From Hypomesus transpacificus (taxonomy: Eukaryota; Chordata; Actinopteri; Osmeriformes; Osmeridae): a stretch of DNA of 64,000 nucleotides. Under the pieces are notes generated by a model that was not told the DNA's origin, searched no databases, and saw only the letters and a program-made list of their open reading frames with translations. The stretch is from NCBI RefSeq assembly GCF_021917145.1, contig NC_061074.1:4934581-4998580 (forward strand), written 5' to 3'. A program made the position numbers and the translations under genes. This document shows positions 10,489-23,692 of the stretch, piece by piece. Each line of letters begins with the position of its first letter. Positions within the stretch are counted from its first letter, which is position 1.

Positions 10489-13400
10489 TGCGTGCATGTG
10501 GAGGATGCATGTGTATACAAGTTTAGTACGGCTTTGGGGCATAACATACTACCAGGCTTTTCTAAAAAAAGAAGGAAGAGAATGGAGGAAAAGAGGCCTG
10601 TCTGTGTTGAAAACATGTGTCCTATTTTTTATTTTTTTGTTGTTGCCAGACTTCCGTCTTGATGGTCAGTCAACATTGTTTATCACGGGGAGGAGCTCAT
10701 TGAAAGAAATTAAAGAATAAAACATTTCAGAACAGACTGTGAGGATTATGTTTGTATGTAGGCTAGCTTTGGTCAGTTGTTTCTGGTCTGAGCTCAAGTT
10801 AACAGGTATTCTTTGGGCAACTTTGTATGTGGTGAGCAAATTTGCCTGAATGTGTCTGGTTGGTAGGCTATATGTGGTGGTCAGAGTAGGAAGTAGACCT
10901 TGTAGTGAGCTCTACATCCTGTATTCCAGATGCCGGATCCACACACAGCTGCAGAGACAAATATAGGCATTTGGCTGAGAAACCCATCAATGGACACAGC
11001 AACATCCCAACTTTGTCCTATGATACGAAAAACAGTATCCCGTAATATCACACACACACACACACACACACACACAGGATAGCACTTAGATAATTACCCA
11101 TACACAGCCACTGCGCTGTGCACCAGCAGTACCTCTCAATTTTGAAGTGAATAGAGAGCGCGAGTGAGTGGGGGGGGATTGAAGGGGGGTGACTCCCGAG
11201 GGTTGTAATGAAAACAAACTACCCACACCATTGTGTCACATGCTCATAATTATTCTAAGGCGTCATCTCTGTCGTTGGAGTAAAAGTGCCTTTTGAATCC
11301 TGCATCAATACAGGCAGCTCTGAATGCAGATCAGAGTGTTGACTATCTTCTTAGATCCGACTAGCTGTAATTGACTGTATATTTGTCTGAAAGTCCCTCA
11401 CACATTATAGCCACAAAGAATGGCGCTAATGGGGACATTGTGAAGCTATGCAGCGTCATGCTATTATTAGCTATGGCCTGTACCTCTCTTATTTAGATAT
11501 GCACAACACAAGTTTCTCAAGATACTAAGCTTGGTGGTACGACTGGGGAAGAAACAAGTCATTTTAATTGTCAGCTATGTGGCTATTTTCATCTGTCACG
11601 GGTATCTACTCAGAAATGGTGGCCAGGTTTTCCTGTGTTGTCTGTTGTGAAGGCTTTTTGCACAGTCGGTCTTGATACATTTTCTATTGATGTATATTAA
11701 GAATGTGTTTGTGTTCTGGTCAGTTGCCAAATAACAATTTCGCTTAATGTGATTAGTTGTGTAGAATGAAGTCAAAAATGTCACTTTTGATAACACAAGT
11801 TTTTTTTACGCTTTATTGAAATGTCTGTTTCTATTGTGTCTGTTTCTATTGTGTCGCTTTCAGATCTGTCCCGAAACCGTTTGCCAGAGCTACCCATGGA
11901 GGTGTGCATGTTTGTGTCGCTGGAGAACCTGAACCTGTATCAGAATTGCCTGCGCTCCTTGCCTGATAGTCTTCTAAACCTTCAGGCCCTCACCTACCTA
12001 AACATTAGGTAGGCTCATACACACATGCACCCTGCATCACTCAACTGTATTTGTTGACAAAATACTTGTACAAGTCATGCATCATGTAGGAATCATCACT
12101 ATCAATATCAACACAGTATGAGGTATACTGTATAATAGCCTACATCTCAAACTATGGAAACGGGATGCGGGCATACTACACATCCACTGAAGTACCAGAA
12201 TAAACTTTTATATTTTAATTTTTGGAGCAGATCATAATGAGGACATCAAAACCAGTGCCCTAAAAATGAAAGTGTCACTTTCGTGGCCTAATTTATTTAT
12301 AATTATCATCTCTTCGCTCTGTTTCCATTACTAAAATGGAAGGTAGATGACCGAGCATAAAAATTCACCTGGTACCCGAGCAAAGACAAATCTTGGATCT
12401 CATTCCCTTCTCCATGTAGTCGGAACCAGTTGTCAACTCTGCCTGATCCGGTGTGCAGTCTCCCATTGAAGGTCCTGATTGCCTGCAACAACAAGCTTGT
12501 TTCTCTGCCTGAAGAGCTGGGCCAGCTACGACAACTCACAGAACTGGTCAGAACTGACCCATCTCCGCCCGACCTTTCTACTGCGCATCAGTGCATTCTA
12601 CCGACACGTTTATCAGCTAACCAAGCAGAGTTATAGCTGAGCTTCATCCTCACCATTACACGCTACTAATGACAGCATCACATGTGTGCGCCTCTCCTCT
12701 CCTTCCCTGCAGGACGTGAGCTGCAATGAGATCCAGACTCTCCCTCCTCAGGTGGGCCAGCTGGAGGCGCTCCGTGACCTCAACATCCGCCGGAACCACC
12801 TGGCCCGCCTTCCCCCAGGTCAGCCCCCCGTCCTGTCTTTGAGAAAACACACGCACTACATATCCCCTCCTGTTGTTTGACGTGGGACCTCTTTACGCAG
12901 AGCTGGCAGAGCTGCCTCTGGTTCGTCTGGACTTCTCCTGTAACAAGGTGACGTCCATCCCTGTGTGTTATCGCAACCTGAGGCACCTGCAGAGCATCTT
13001 CCTGGACAACAACCCCCTACAGACCCCGCCCGCACAGGTACCGTAACACACGCCACACACACCCGTAAGTCCAACTGACCTCGCAATGATTTAGGATAGC
13101 AATTGCCTCATGATGTTTTTGTGTTTTGATCCAGATTTGTATAAAGGGGAAGATCCATATATTCAAGTATCTGAATATGGAAGCAAGCAAGACCACGCCT
13201 GAGCTTCCAGACTATGACAGGAGACCACTTGCCTTTGGATCCTGGTAAGAGAAACGCAGACAGTCACCACCATTCTCATAATGACCATGCCAGCAGCACA
13301 TAGACAGGGTGGTGTTTGTCCTCAAACATCCACCATCTCGGGGACATTCACTTATTCACTGACAGAGTACACGGTCCTGCTCACACACACGTCCGCCGGT

Positions 13401-14936
13401 AGCAGCATGTGTGAGAGGCCTGGCCTGGGTACAGCTGTGTGCAGAGAGGGCCACTCTCCCGTTTATCCCCTCCTCTCATCTCTTTTGTCTGTCTGTTTCG
13501 CTTTGTCCCTCTCTCTGTTGTGACATTCTCTTTTTCTACTTTATTTCTCTTCTCTCAATATTTAGTTTGTGTTCTCTGCATGTCCAAAGGTGCATAGTAA
13601 CAACGTCCTATATGTTGGGAGGACAACAGTGGACATAGCACAATGACAAAATGACATAGCTCGTGAGAGTGACAATGAGTTTGCATGAGAGTTCGAATGA
13701 GATGAATGGGTGGCCTGGGGGAGAGGCGAGACACTGACCGCTTCACTTTTGGTACATCCTGTCTGGCATACATTTCCATGTCCTTCCCCCTACCGTGGGG
13801 GACCAGTCCTGAACGATCTCATCCCCCTCTGACGCTGTTCCTGTTCCAGTGTGGAGGAGCTGTACCCTGGGAGGCCGTACGGAGCGCTGGACTCTGGCTT
13901 CAACAGCGTGGACAGCGGGGACAAGAGGTGGTCAGGCAATGAGGTGAGAGAAAAGGGGTTGGGGGGGGAAAGAACAGGCCTGCGCCGACCTGGCACTTTG
14001 TAATCAATGGCCACTGAGGTCAGTCACGTCGGTGTTATGTTTACAAGTTGCTGCCGTTAGTTCACTTCACAGCAAGGAGCTAATCTCTCCGTTCTCGTTC
14101 GCCTCCTCCATGTCCCGGCAGCCCGCAGAGGAGCTGTCCGACCTGCCGATGCGCGTGGCGGAGATCACCAAAGAGCAGAGGCAGCGGCGGGAGAGAGAGA
14201 GGGAGGAGCACAGACCCGCCTCCGCCGTCGCCAACGGCACACGTGAGAACCCGCAACCTCTTTGTGTCCGTCTGGCGGCCGTGTGCATTACTTGTCGGGC
14301 TCACGCGATTTTGTAGCTCACGTACCGCTAGGAGAAACACACCTGAACTCCGGTTTGAACCCCCGTCTAACCCCCCTTTCTTAGATCCTTCTAACACAGC
14401 AAGGTCTGGGTCTGTATGCGTTCCTCTAGTGGAGGCCGAGCTGGAGCAGATCGACTACATCGACAGCTGTGCGGGCGAGGAGGAGGACGAGGAGGGGGGG
14501 AGGAGGAGCCGGACGTCTGACGTCCTGACCACCCAGTTCATGGCGTACATTGAGCGCCGCATCACCAGAGAGGTAGGGGACACTGATGGACTGTGTCAGT
14601 GTTTGGTGACTGGGCTGCTCGTACTAACCCACCGCGGTTCTCTGACTCGGCAGGGCTCACCGGGCAAGTCCAACCCCACCAAAGACGCGAGGGCAGACGA
14701 TGCGCGGAGACCAAACTCTCTGTCAAGCAGGTACGCAGGCACACAACGTGCCTTTGAAACCCACTAATGAAATCTATTAACAGGAGTTTACCGTTAACCA
14801 CTGTTACACCTCTAAACGTGTGGTATGTGTCACTTTAGCAACACTCACCGCCGTGTCAGCTCTTACCGAGCTGATGGGAAGAGCTTCTTAAAGAGTAATC
14901 TGTCTGAAACACAACTGCGTCCATGTTTACGTTGAC

Positions 14937-14972
<36 letters not shown>

Positions 14973-17226
14973 TGTGTGTGCCCACCCTCAGGAGTGGCCA
15001 TGACAGTGGCATTACAGCCGCCTCTGCTTCTCCTAATCAGGTAACGCCGTTAACATGTCCTCCCTGTCCAGCTCTGGTGTCTCTTAAGATTGATCCATGG
15101 ACGTGGACTCACAGTGCTGGGTGTCTCATTTCTTCCCCTCTGTCCGTTTGTCTGTGTGTGTGTGTGTGTGCCTCCAGAGGGCTGGCGGGGCTGGGGTTGG
15201 CCGGGGCGTGGAGAGGGTGCGGAGGGAAGCCCAGCTGGCCGCCCTACGGTACGAGGAGGAGAGGCAGAAGTCTCGCTCCATGCAGAGAGAGGCTGTCATG
15301 ACCTCTGTCAAGGTTAGGGTCCTCCGACCTAATATCCGTCACACCAAGAACCAGAGTGTTACTTAGTAGTAGTACCAAGTCTCAGACCCATTTCTGTTAA
15401 ATCTATGACAGGGTAACTATGTGGTTGTGTGTCCCATTTGGCAGAGCTGTTGTTGTGTTTTGACACCTAAACGCTTGAAAGTAAAATCATTTAACTGAGT
15501 GATCCTGTTAATTCTCCTTTTTCTCTAGCTTCCTGTGTTCACAAAATAACAATGCTATTACTGGTGAGAACTGAGAACGTAGAAATCTTTTACATGGACT
15601 GTGCTTTTGTCAGTGGTCACTAAAAGGAAGAATCTATCTTGTGGATGCTGCTAGTACGTACTGTAGTAAACTGTCGCCTACGTGGGTTGATGGTTGACAA
15701 ATGTTGCTCCCATTTTTGCAAATAACGCTATTAAGCTGTTGATAATCTGTTACGGCTCACAAAGAACCTGTAAATAGGGCCAGGATGCACAGATGTATTT
15801 GTCAAAGAGGGTGTAGTATTTAATTACATTTTTTCTGATTCCAGCACAAAGCAACCAGCCCTACCAAGCTGAGTCCTGAGAGTGAGGTGAGTCGACAGCC
15901 TGCTTCTCCACTGTATAGTGTGAGGAGGGAAACAAGCATTTCTTCTGCTTTCCCCTTCCATCCTCTATACAGCTCTCTTTTCTCATCCCCCCATTCATTT
16001 GTTCACCCACTCTTTCATCTTTACTTTTCCAGTCCTTCTTTATTTGTTTGCCTTTTCTCTTTCCTGGACTTGCGTCTCACTTCCTCCCCCCTTCCTCCTC
16101 CTCCGTTCGTTCCCAAGTGTTCCCTCGTGTTCCCTCTAATGGGTCCTCATTCCCTCTCTTCCACTCCCTGCCAGAACACATACCCCTCCAGACGCTCCAC
16201 CCATACCGATGACTCCGCCCTCTTTGTGGTAAGAGCCTGCGTGTCATCCTTTTCCCGCCCCCTGCTTACCCATCCGCCCAATCCCCCACCAGCATCAACC
16301 CCATGACCTCTCATTACACCCCCGCCTCTCTTTCCTCCAGACTAAGTTTGCAGGCTTTGATCCACGCCTCTGTCTGTGTGTTGCACATGCACAGTGCTCT
16401 CCGCGTGTCTCACGCTCCTCCTTGAACTGTAATTTGATTTAACCGTCTGACCAGATAACGGCAAGAAAGCCATTCCTCCATTAACTGAAAAGGAGGATTC
16501 TTGTTGGCATTCAGTGTCACTGCTAACTGTGTATCTAGTCGTCTGCTGCTCAGTTTGTCTGGTTTAGGTTTGTTGTTGAGTGGCTGTTTCGGTGCTTGCC
16601 TGTCTTTTTTTTTTCTTCTTGCTTTCTGACTCTAAATCTTCTCTCACTAACCCGTTTCAGAAACAGTAGATTGTCCCCGTCCTGCTGACTAGTAACCGGC
16701 TTTCCTGGGCTTAAACCTTCCTGCTGACCCTAACCCTCTCTTCTCCTCCACTGCTCTTTCCCCCGTCTGACCCCTGTCTCTCTGTGTTGTGCTCCTACTC
16801 TGGACCTGTCTGTGGTTGGCTCCCTATCTTAAGAGCGAGTACCAGCCCCTCATGGTGTTTGAGATAGACACTGACACCAACACTATAAAGAGGAGGCCTG
16901 GCACTCACAAACAGGTGAAACACACTTTGGCTGTGTACACATGTACATACACACAGACATACACTGTCTTACACACTCACACGTCCGACAAAGTTAAAAC
17001 ACGGTCATGAACAGTCTCATTAAAGCATGTCCACCCCTCGTGAGTGCTAAGTTTGGTAGACTGAAATACTATTCACGGTCACGTCTGTGGTTTTGTGGCA
17101 TGCATACAGCATGCATATATACTGCATGCTGTGTGTGTGCATTTTCATAAACTGAAAAGTATGTATGCTGGTTTTGCCACAATGAAATTAAACTCCAACA
17201 CTTTCTTTCTTTCGTGCCCTCTCTCG

Positions 17227-17294
<68 letters not shown>

Positions 17295-20200
17295 CTCTGT
17301 CTCTTTATTCTTTTTTGCTTTCCATAATTTGTTTTGCTTATCGTTTTCATTTCTTCTCCTCAAATTGCCCCTCCCTTTCTTTCGTCAATCTCTCCATCCC
17401 TCCCAGTCTCTCTCTGGACGGTCCCTAGATGGGTGTCTGTCCCGCTCTACAGACCCCCCCCTCTCCTGTCAGTTGCAGGTACTGAAACCTGCATGGTTTG
17501 CTGTTTTTAGCGCAGCGTCTATCCCCTTTCTTATGTTGCAGTGTTAGTCCTGGACTCATTTTCTGGTGGTGTCATTTATAAGATTTGCAGCATCTAAAGT
17601 GGACCAGCACAGATGTGCATGAGTCTTACTCATAAAGTCCATCTGCTTTCTAAAACTCCCTGTACTGTTGACATAAGGGCCATTATGAAGTTAAATATTT
17701 GATTTACGTTTTTTTTTTTTCTCTGTTCTTTCTGATGGTTCTCTCTACTGGCTGGTCAGCTTGGGGATGAGCGGGCATCTCTATCTACCACAGGTAAGAC
17801 CCTGGTTGTTTTCCAACTAACTCTTTATGCAAATACTGACGTTGTCTGGCTGGCCCGGGTTAGAGTTGTGTGATAAAGATAATGAATTGAATATGGTGCT
17901 GAATATTAGATCCATATACACCAGTCACTCATTTCTGGTATGTACTGTATATCTGCTTTACTTAACCCAACCTATCTCTCTTCTCCCACCTCTCCATTGG
18001 CAGCCATCCAATCACCTGCTTACTCTGGCCTCATTGGCCAACCCACCTGCCGAGGTCCCGGGCAACGACCAGACAGCTTTCTGCTTCGCCTCAGCCAAAA
18101 GGAAGAGAAGAGGAGAGGTGTGTCAAAGGGTCGTAACCTTTTAGGTCAGGGTGGAAAGGCCTAGGGTGTGTCAACAATGTGTGTTGCAATGGAGAGCCAT
18201 GTATTACAGTCCACTGTCAGTTCTCACGAGGCTGTGACATTTATATGTGATCTAAGTCAACACAGCCAGTCAGCAGAAAGTGTCCTATTTTCAGTTTTTT
18301 TTGAACCGGTTAAAGAAAGAGAATTCTGAAACAACGCTGTTCTCAGAGTTCTGTCTGTCTTAGCTCAAAGTTCTGGTCCATTGTTTCTATAGGTTCCATT
18401 TGAGAGTTCTGTCTGTTCCCAAGGTTCCATTTTATAGTTCTGTATGGATTTAGCAAGATTCCATTTCAGAGTTCCGTCTATATTTATCAAGGTTCCATTT
18501 CAGTGGCCAGTTCAGTTTTAGTCTCTTGGCAAAAAGATGTATTATTGTTCTTTCAGTTCCGAGTTAGAAACTTGATCCAATCCAATAATTTTGACTTGCA
18601 CTTGATACTGTGTCCTTCAGTGTGTTTGAATCTGCATGTGTTGTAGCCTCTCTCTCTCTGTGTCTCTGTCCTCCCAGGAGCCTCGTCCGCCCCCAGGCCA
18701 GAGCCTGAGGAGGTTGCCCCATCTCAGCCTCCGCCCCAGGGGCTAGTCGGTGAAGACGCTGAGCTAGTGGAGCAACTGCGGAAAGTGAGTTGACCATGAT
18801 CCCCCCATCTGCCCAAACACACACACACACACATAGCTGTCCTCCTTCCTGTTGCCTGGTGTAGTACTGTGTCCTGCTGTAACCTACCCCCCGGCTCTTC
18901 TTGTAGAACATTGAGTCCCGTCTGAAAGTGTCCTTGCCCAGTGACCTGGGAGCAGCGCTGACTGACGGAGTTGTGCTGTGCCATCTGGCCAATCATGTGC
19001 GGCCGCGATCTGTGCCCAGCATCCATGTGCCCTCTCCTGCTGTGGTACGTGTCTAGGAATGTGTGTCCGAGAACATTTGTAGAAGAGTCTTCGAACTTGC
19101 CTTGGATAGAAGTACTTTTTTGTATTACCTGTATGGATAATTGTATATCCAACACTGTTCCACTAATGCATCATGCCATACGCTGAAATGTAGTAATAAA
19201 GTCCGAAAAAGGGATTGTTCTACTAACAACCTCATGTTGTCTGTTCCTCAAGCCCAAACTTACAATGGCCAAATGTCGGCGGAACGTGGAAAACTTCCTG
19301 GAGGCGTGTCGCAGGATCGGGGTTCCTCAGGTGAGACACAGAGAGGATCTTACAAACGAGCTCGGCCTCCCCTCACATGCTTTTCTTTCTCACAGAATGT
19401 CGCACAATTCCATTCTCCGTTCCCGACTCTCGCTAACTCAATATACAAAATACTTAACTAGGCACTGCTACTTACTAACATGGACTTTCTCTCTCTCCTT
19501 CCTCTCTGCCTTTGTCTTGAACAATGGCACCTCATCCCCCTCATCTATCTGTACACATAACCCTGTTTGTATATGAACCTCGCATCCTTCTCCTATGGGC
19601 CAGGAAAGTTTGTGCTCTGTGGGGGAGGTCCTAGAGGGCCGGGGGGGCTGTATTTATGGGACAATTGGGGTCCTGCTCTCCGTGGCGTCCCCCCGCCTAC
19701 CCTCCCCCCCTGCCCAGCTTGCAGGCTTTGCCATCTTCTATCTCTCCATCATGTCTGTGCTGTGTGCTCTGTACTGCCACCTGGTGCCCCACCTGTGATC
19801 TGGACTGCAGATGTTTCACTTTGCCCCCAACACTGGCTTCGCGCCACTCACGGACTCCTGCACACAAAGTCTTATATGACGCATATAGATGCACACTCAC
19901 ATACCCGAGCTCCCATACCTCTTTACTGAGGCGCGTCTTTATGCGCATTGCTCAAACAGTAACTATCCAACAGTCAGCAGATCTCCAGTGAAAAGCACAA
20001 GTGTGAGTTGACCTCCCACTCAGCCTTAAAACAAAACATTGCCAGAGTCTGCTGGCTGTTAAGAATGACATAGCTCTGGCCAAATGGCACAATAGTATGC
20101 TTTTCCTCTTGCCCTTAATTTTGGGGGTTGCACACCCTCAGGGAGTGGCAAAGAGAGGCTGCCGACCCCGTCCTTCTCAAATTAAAAGTCAGAACCTGTG

Positions 20201-21472
20201 GGCTGTGTGTCACCCTGTCACCAATCCCATGGCTCTGCCTAACTAATCCTCTTGTCCTGTGCCTTAAGTTTGTCTGCTCATGTGGATGGAACTCTGAGAG
20301 ATAAGAGAGTGCTTTAAATGCACAACGTCAAACGTCAACTGGCTTTTAGGACGGTATTGGAAGTGCTTCCTTTCACGCTGCACCAAAACACCATCAATAC
20401 TGAGACGGGGGGAGGGGAGGGCAGGGCGTCTGAGTGCTGCTCACTGGTCGGCTGAGGGATCAGGGGAGCCGGAAAGCCAATCAAAAAGAAGTTGAATGAC
20501 CAGCTTTCTCGCTGAGAAACAATCAAGAACCACAGACAATCTCTCCTTAACTGTGGTCTCAAATCCCTCTCAACCTAAGATCATCTGTGGGGGGGGGGGG
20601 GTGGCTTCAGAGAAACCCCTCGGCAGCTGTATTACAACTGAAGTCACTATCGTTCTATGAATCAGTGCTGTTGAGAAGAAACACGTCACTGTGAGAGAGA
20701 GAGGGTGAATCTTGTTTTGTAGTGTGCTGATGTCATGTTCAAGGACAAGGACTGCTATCTCCTCATGTCCTGTGCCTAATCTGGTGTTTCCTACGTGTCC
20801 GTCTGCTTTGTGAACCATGTGCCTATCTCTCCCACGTACTGTTTACCTGTGTACGATTCTTCCCATATATTTCTTTCACAATAAAATGAAAAATTTCTGA
20901 GGTGGCATCAGTTTCCTCTTTTGGTAGTTCGTTGGTGTGCCATATGTTTTTTTGTAGACACAAACTCAACGCGTAGAAAGGCACACAGAAACGAAGGTGT
21001 ACTCAGCGTGTGAGAAGTGTTGCTTGGTAATTGTCTTAGTGCACCCCCTAACTTCATAACCCGGCATCCACCCTGTCAACCTTGACCCTTCCTTTCTTTC
21101 CAACCGTTTTGGCAGTTGACTATATGATTACTTTGGTTTCCATTCCCAATCATAATGTTTTTCATTTTTTGGTTCAGTTGTATTATTATTTATTCATTCA
21201 TTGACACACCCTTTTTTTGTTTTCCCCTTCTGTTTTTCCATCCTTTCTGTCTTGTACGTGTGTATTTCGGTGTGTCTGTATGTGTGTGTGTTTGTATGTG
21301 TGTGTGTATTTGTGTCGGGCCTCAGCCTCAGCTGTGTCTCCCCCTCCATATCCTGGAGGAACGGGGGCTCCCTCAAGTGGCCGGGACCGTGCGTGCACTT
21401 CTGGAGCTGGCACCCCCGAAAAACTCTCCCTCCCCTGCCATCGCCACAGCCACTACCCCTCTGGCCATGTAA
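8875..21472 (+). CDS. lrch3: Leucine-rich repeat and calponin-homology domain protein LRCH3
   Basis: Coding exons: 8875-9118, 11864-12008, 12420-12546, 12713-12818, 12901-13037, 13135-13244, 13850-13943, 14122-14242, 14385-14572, 14654-14730, 14992-15040, 15178-15312, 15845-15886, 16175-16228, 16834-16914, 17407-17478, 17760-17793, 18004-18117, 18678-18784, 18907-19044, 19253-19330, then 21326-21472 (about 799 aa). The N-terminus (SLDRALDEA, NHDLTDT) is followed by LRRs at about residues 80-270, a disordered Ser/Glu-rich middle including GFNSVDSGDKRWSGNE, and a CH domain from about residue 680. MAKCRRNVENFLEACR in the CH domain matches LRCH3 better than LRCH4. Human LRCH3 is reported to work with DOCK7 and myosin VI at the cortex. 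The 5' end of exon 14385-14572 is uncertain (14430 is an alternative acceptor). The phase-neutral 81-nt exon 16834-16914 has no counterpart in the human sequence I recall and may be a cassette. ATG 8875 sits in a YY1-like AATGGCGGC. Confidence 0.93.
10453..10495. repeat. Compound (GT)n(GTGC)n microsatellite
   Basis: An alternating GT run passes into seven or so CGTG units within lrch3 intron 1. It is read directly from the sequence. Confidence 0.9.
11049..11076. repeat. (CA)n microsatellite
   Basis: About 14 uninterrupted CA units in lrch3 intron 1. Confidence 0.9.
14938..14972. repeat. Poly(C) run of about 35 bases
   Basis: An unbroken C tract ends about 20 bases before the lrch3 acceptor at 14990-14991. 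It takes the place of the polypyrimidine tract of that intron. A run this long is prone to sequencing and assembly length error. Confidence 0.9.
17229..17290. repeat. (CT)n microsatellite
   Basis: About 31 CT units in an lrch3 intron. It produces long Leu/Ser and Arg/Glu repeat ORFs on the two strands that are not genes. Confidence 0.95.
19604..19798 (+). CDS. lrch3: lrch3 alternative last exon encoding a transmembrane tail
   Basis: This exon follows an acceptor (GGGCCAG) and continues in phase from exon 19253-19330 for 64 codons to TGA 19796-19798. It ends in a hydrophobic segment (GFAIFYLSIMSVLCALY) followed by CHLVPHL. That resembles the single C-terminal membrane helix of LRCH4 (GGFVVFYVVLMLLLY from memory). 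Using it would replace the last part of the CH domain (LCLPLHILEERGL onward, in exon 21326-21472) with a membrane anchor, giving about 815 aa. Its own poly(A) signal lies at 20880. Alternative use is inferred from the sequence. Confidence 0.8.
   Translation, partial: ESLCSVGEVLEGRGGCIYGTIGVLLSVASPRLPSPPAQLAGFAIFYLSIMSVLCALYCHLVPHL
20880..20885 (+). terminator. Poly(A) signal for the transmembrane-tail lrch3 isoform
   Basis: AATAAA lies about 1.08 kb after the TGA of the alternative last exon and about 440 bases before the CH-completing last exon, with GT-rich sequence downstream. The interval 19799-20879 has no other coding content and fits a 3' UTR. Confidence 0.65.
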
Positions 21473-23692
21473 GGCAGATTGACACAATTATTCACCGATG
21501 GAAAAGACACAGGACCTCCTAACTTCTCCATGGATAGCCTCCCAACCTGCCCCATTTCCAAGAAGGGTGGAATAAAAAGAGACTACTGCAAAGGCTCTGC
21601 ATATCCCCATACTTCAAGTGACATTTCCTTTTACATTCGACATTACCCCAGCCATTAAAGGGGACTCCAAGCCCTGCCTTCCCAAGCACGTCTTCCCCCT
21701 AAACCCTGACTGAGACACGGCTGCAAGAGAAAGGAAGATGACCTTTGCTCTGCTTCATTAATCCATACAGACTGCTTCTGACTAGCAGCCTTGAGGACTG
21801 ACTGACGGATGGACAGACAAGGGACTGTCACAAATGGCTGGAAAAGAAAAGATCTTTTAATTCTAAATATTAGTCAGTCTTTTTCACTTTTTCCATATTT
21901 TTTCTCTCTGTGGGTATTGTTTTATTATTATAATATTATTATAATAATTATTATAATTGCTATTATTGCATATCATTTTTAGTATTAATTTACCGTCACT
22001 TCAGATCCTTGCATGTGGGGGATGGGTGTGTTTGGAGAATATAACTGGTTTGTCGCCTGAGTAACACTAGGTTGAGTGCAACTAAAAGTCAAGTGTGCAG
22101 GAATAATGGTGGTTGCATCAGTCGTTGCTACTGCCAACTCATGGAATTTTATAACTGATTTAACCACATTTTGAATGTTGGCTAAATCAATCAAAATCTC
22201 TGCCGGGGGGGGGGAAGAGTTTTCCAAAAGATTATTTTTCTTTTGTTAAAGGATACATGTACAAATATATACTGTATATAAACTCTGAAATTACTGTGCA
22301 ATGCAACATGGACACAGGATTTGAATGTGTGGATGCTGTCCCTAATCGCTGGTCCGGGACAAGTAGTAGAAGATTAAACTAGCCTGATGGTTTGTGTTAC
22401 GGGTGGGGTAGGGAAGACTGATCCGCGACCAGTGTTTACAGACAACTTCTTCCTTGAGCACCACTCATTAAGGCTCTTATTTAGGGCATATGGGCAGGTT
22501 GAGAGACTGCATGATGCCAACCTGCTCCCTTGCATTTGTTTGTGTTTTTTTATGATGAAATCCTGAAGTATAGTTATTCTAAGGTCTAGGGTAATGACAG
22601 CTGTTAGGACCAGGGGCTAAGGTGGACACGATAGTCAGATTATTCATACACTACCTTGTTTCAACTTGCGTTTTATTTAACTGCCTCACATTGGAGTTTT
22701 GCAACAAGTAGACTGTGGTGTAGCAGATATAGCTAACTGTGGTCTTTTAAGAATGTTGTATATGCACAGGACCCATTATTTTTATACTTGTGGGACGTTT
22801 AGCCATACTTGCATGAGAATCAAGGTCCTCTGTTTACTATTGACAGAGCCTTGAAATTCAAATGGTTGAGTATTTTTCGTAGGTTTGTACTTGCTGTACT
22901 CATAGCTGCACAGATCATTCATTCAGCCAAGCGAGTGTCACAGCCCCATTCAAAGTCTACCAGACTGGAGGCTTTAAACAGTGTCCCTGCACTGGCCGTC
23001 CACACCATCATTGGACTTCTCTAAGAAAGGGTTGGAAATGTGGTTTAAATAGGCAGACACAATCTGGAGATCAAGAAGAGAGACTGGGAGTGTAGGGGGG
23101 CTTTTGAACTGAACTGATGCCAGAGCTGACACTTTTTACAAATGCATGGTCCAGGCTGACCAAGGGGAGCATTGATTGACAGGGCTCTTAGGACTTTTCT
23201 TTTTCAAAATTCCCAGCCTACATGGATATTAGGCTCTTTAGGGCCGTGCATCTTAAATAACAGACATTTTTTTTAAAAGAGGTATGTTTTGTACCATTTT
23301 AACTTGCTTTTTGATAGACCATGAGTTCTGAAAAGGGAAGTTAAAACTGATTTAATTATAGATATATTATTATAAATGTTTGTATAGATATTTAAGTGTT
23401 CTCTCCCAAACTGACTGACATTTCCCCAACAGTAATCATGTGACCCTATTGCAGGGGTTTGCTGCCCTGCGTGACTTTGTACAGTTAGAGATACATTCCA
23501 TACGTTTACAAGTATGATCTACTTCCCACATAAACAAGGACCGTTAACATGGTCTTTTTACATTTTTACTTTTAATTTTTACACCGTTTGCTGGAAGATG
23601 TCTCTAAAACATGCAAAACAAATTTGAACACATCTGGAATGACTATTTGGAGTTATCTTTAAAGTGCATTAATAAAAGTTTCCAATTTGAAT
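21473..23692 (+). other. lrch3 3' UTR (CH-completing isoform)
   Basis: About 2.2 kb of non-coding sequence follows the TAA at 21470-21472. It includes an AT-rich stretch near 21920-21980 and ends at an AATAAA at 23671-23676. ORFs inside are short and unsupported. Confidence 0.7.
23671..23676 (+). terminator. lrch3 distal poly(A) signal
   Basis: AATAAA within TTAATAAAAGTTTCC. It lies only about 195 bases from the convergent iqcg poly(A) signal on the other strand. Confidence 0.7.

Larger units (their letters stand above)
9119..11863. other. lrch3 intron 1
   Basis: This 2.7 kb intron shows no coding exon that I recognise. It holds a compound GT/GTGC microsatellite (10453-10495) and a CA run (11049-11076). 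ORFs of up to 184 codons here are low-complexity or unsupported by family similarity. Confidence 0.6.

Noticed and set aside
10062..10616. 184-codon minus-strand ORF in lrch3 intron 1
   Set aside because: Much of it is Thr/His/Ala repeat from the GT/GTGC microsatellite, and there is no recognisable domain.
17069..17547. Long Ser/Leu and Arg/Glu repeat ORFs on both strands
   Set aside because: They are translations of the CT microsatellite at 17229-17290. The same applies to ORFs over 38156-38410 and 63536-63879.
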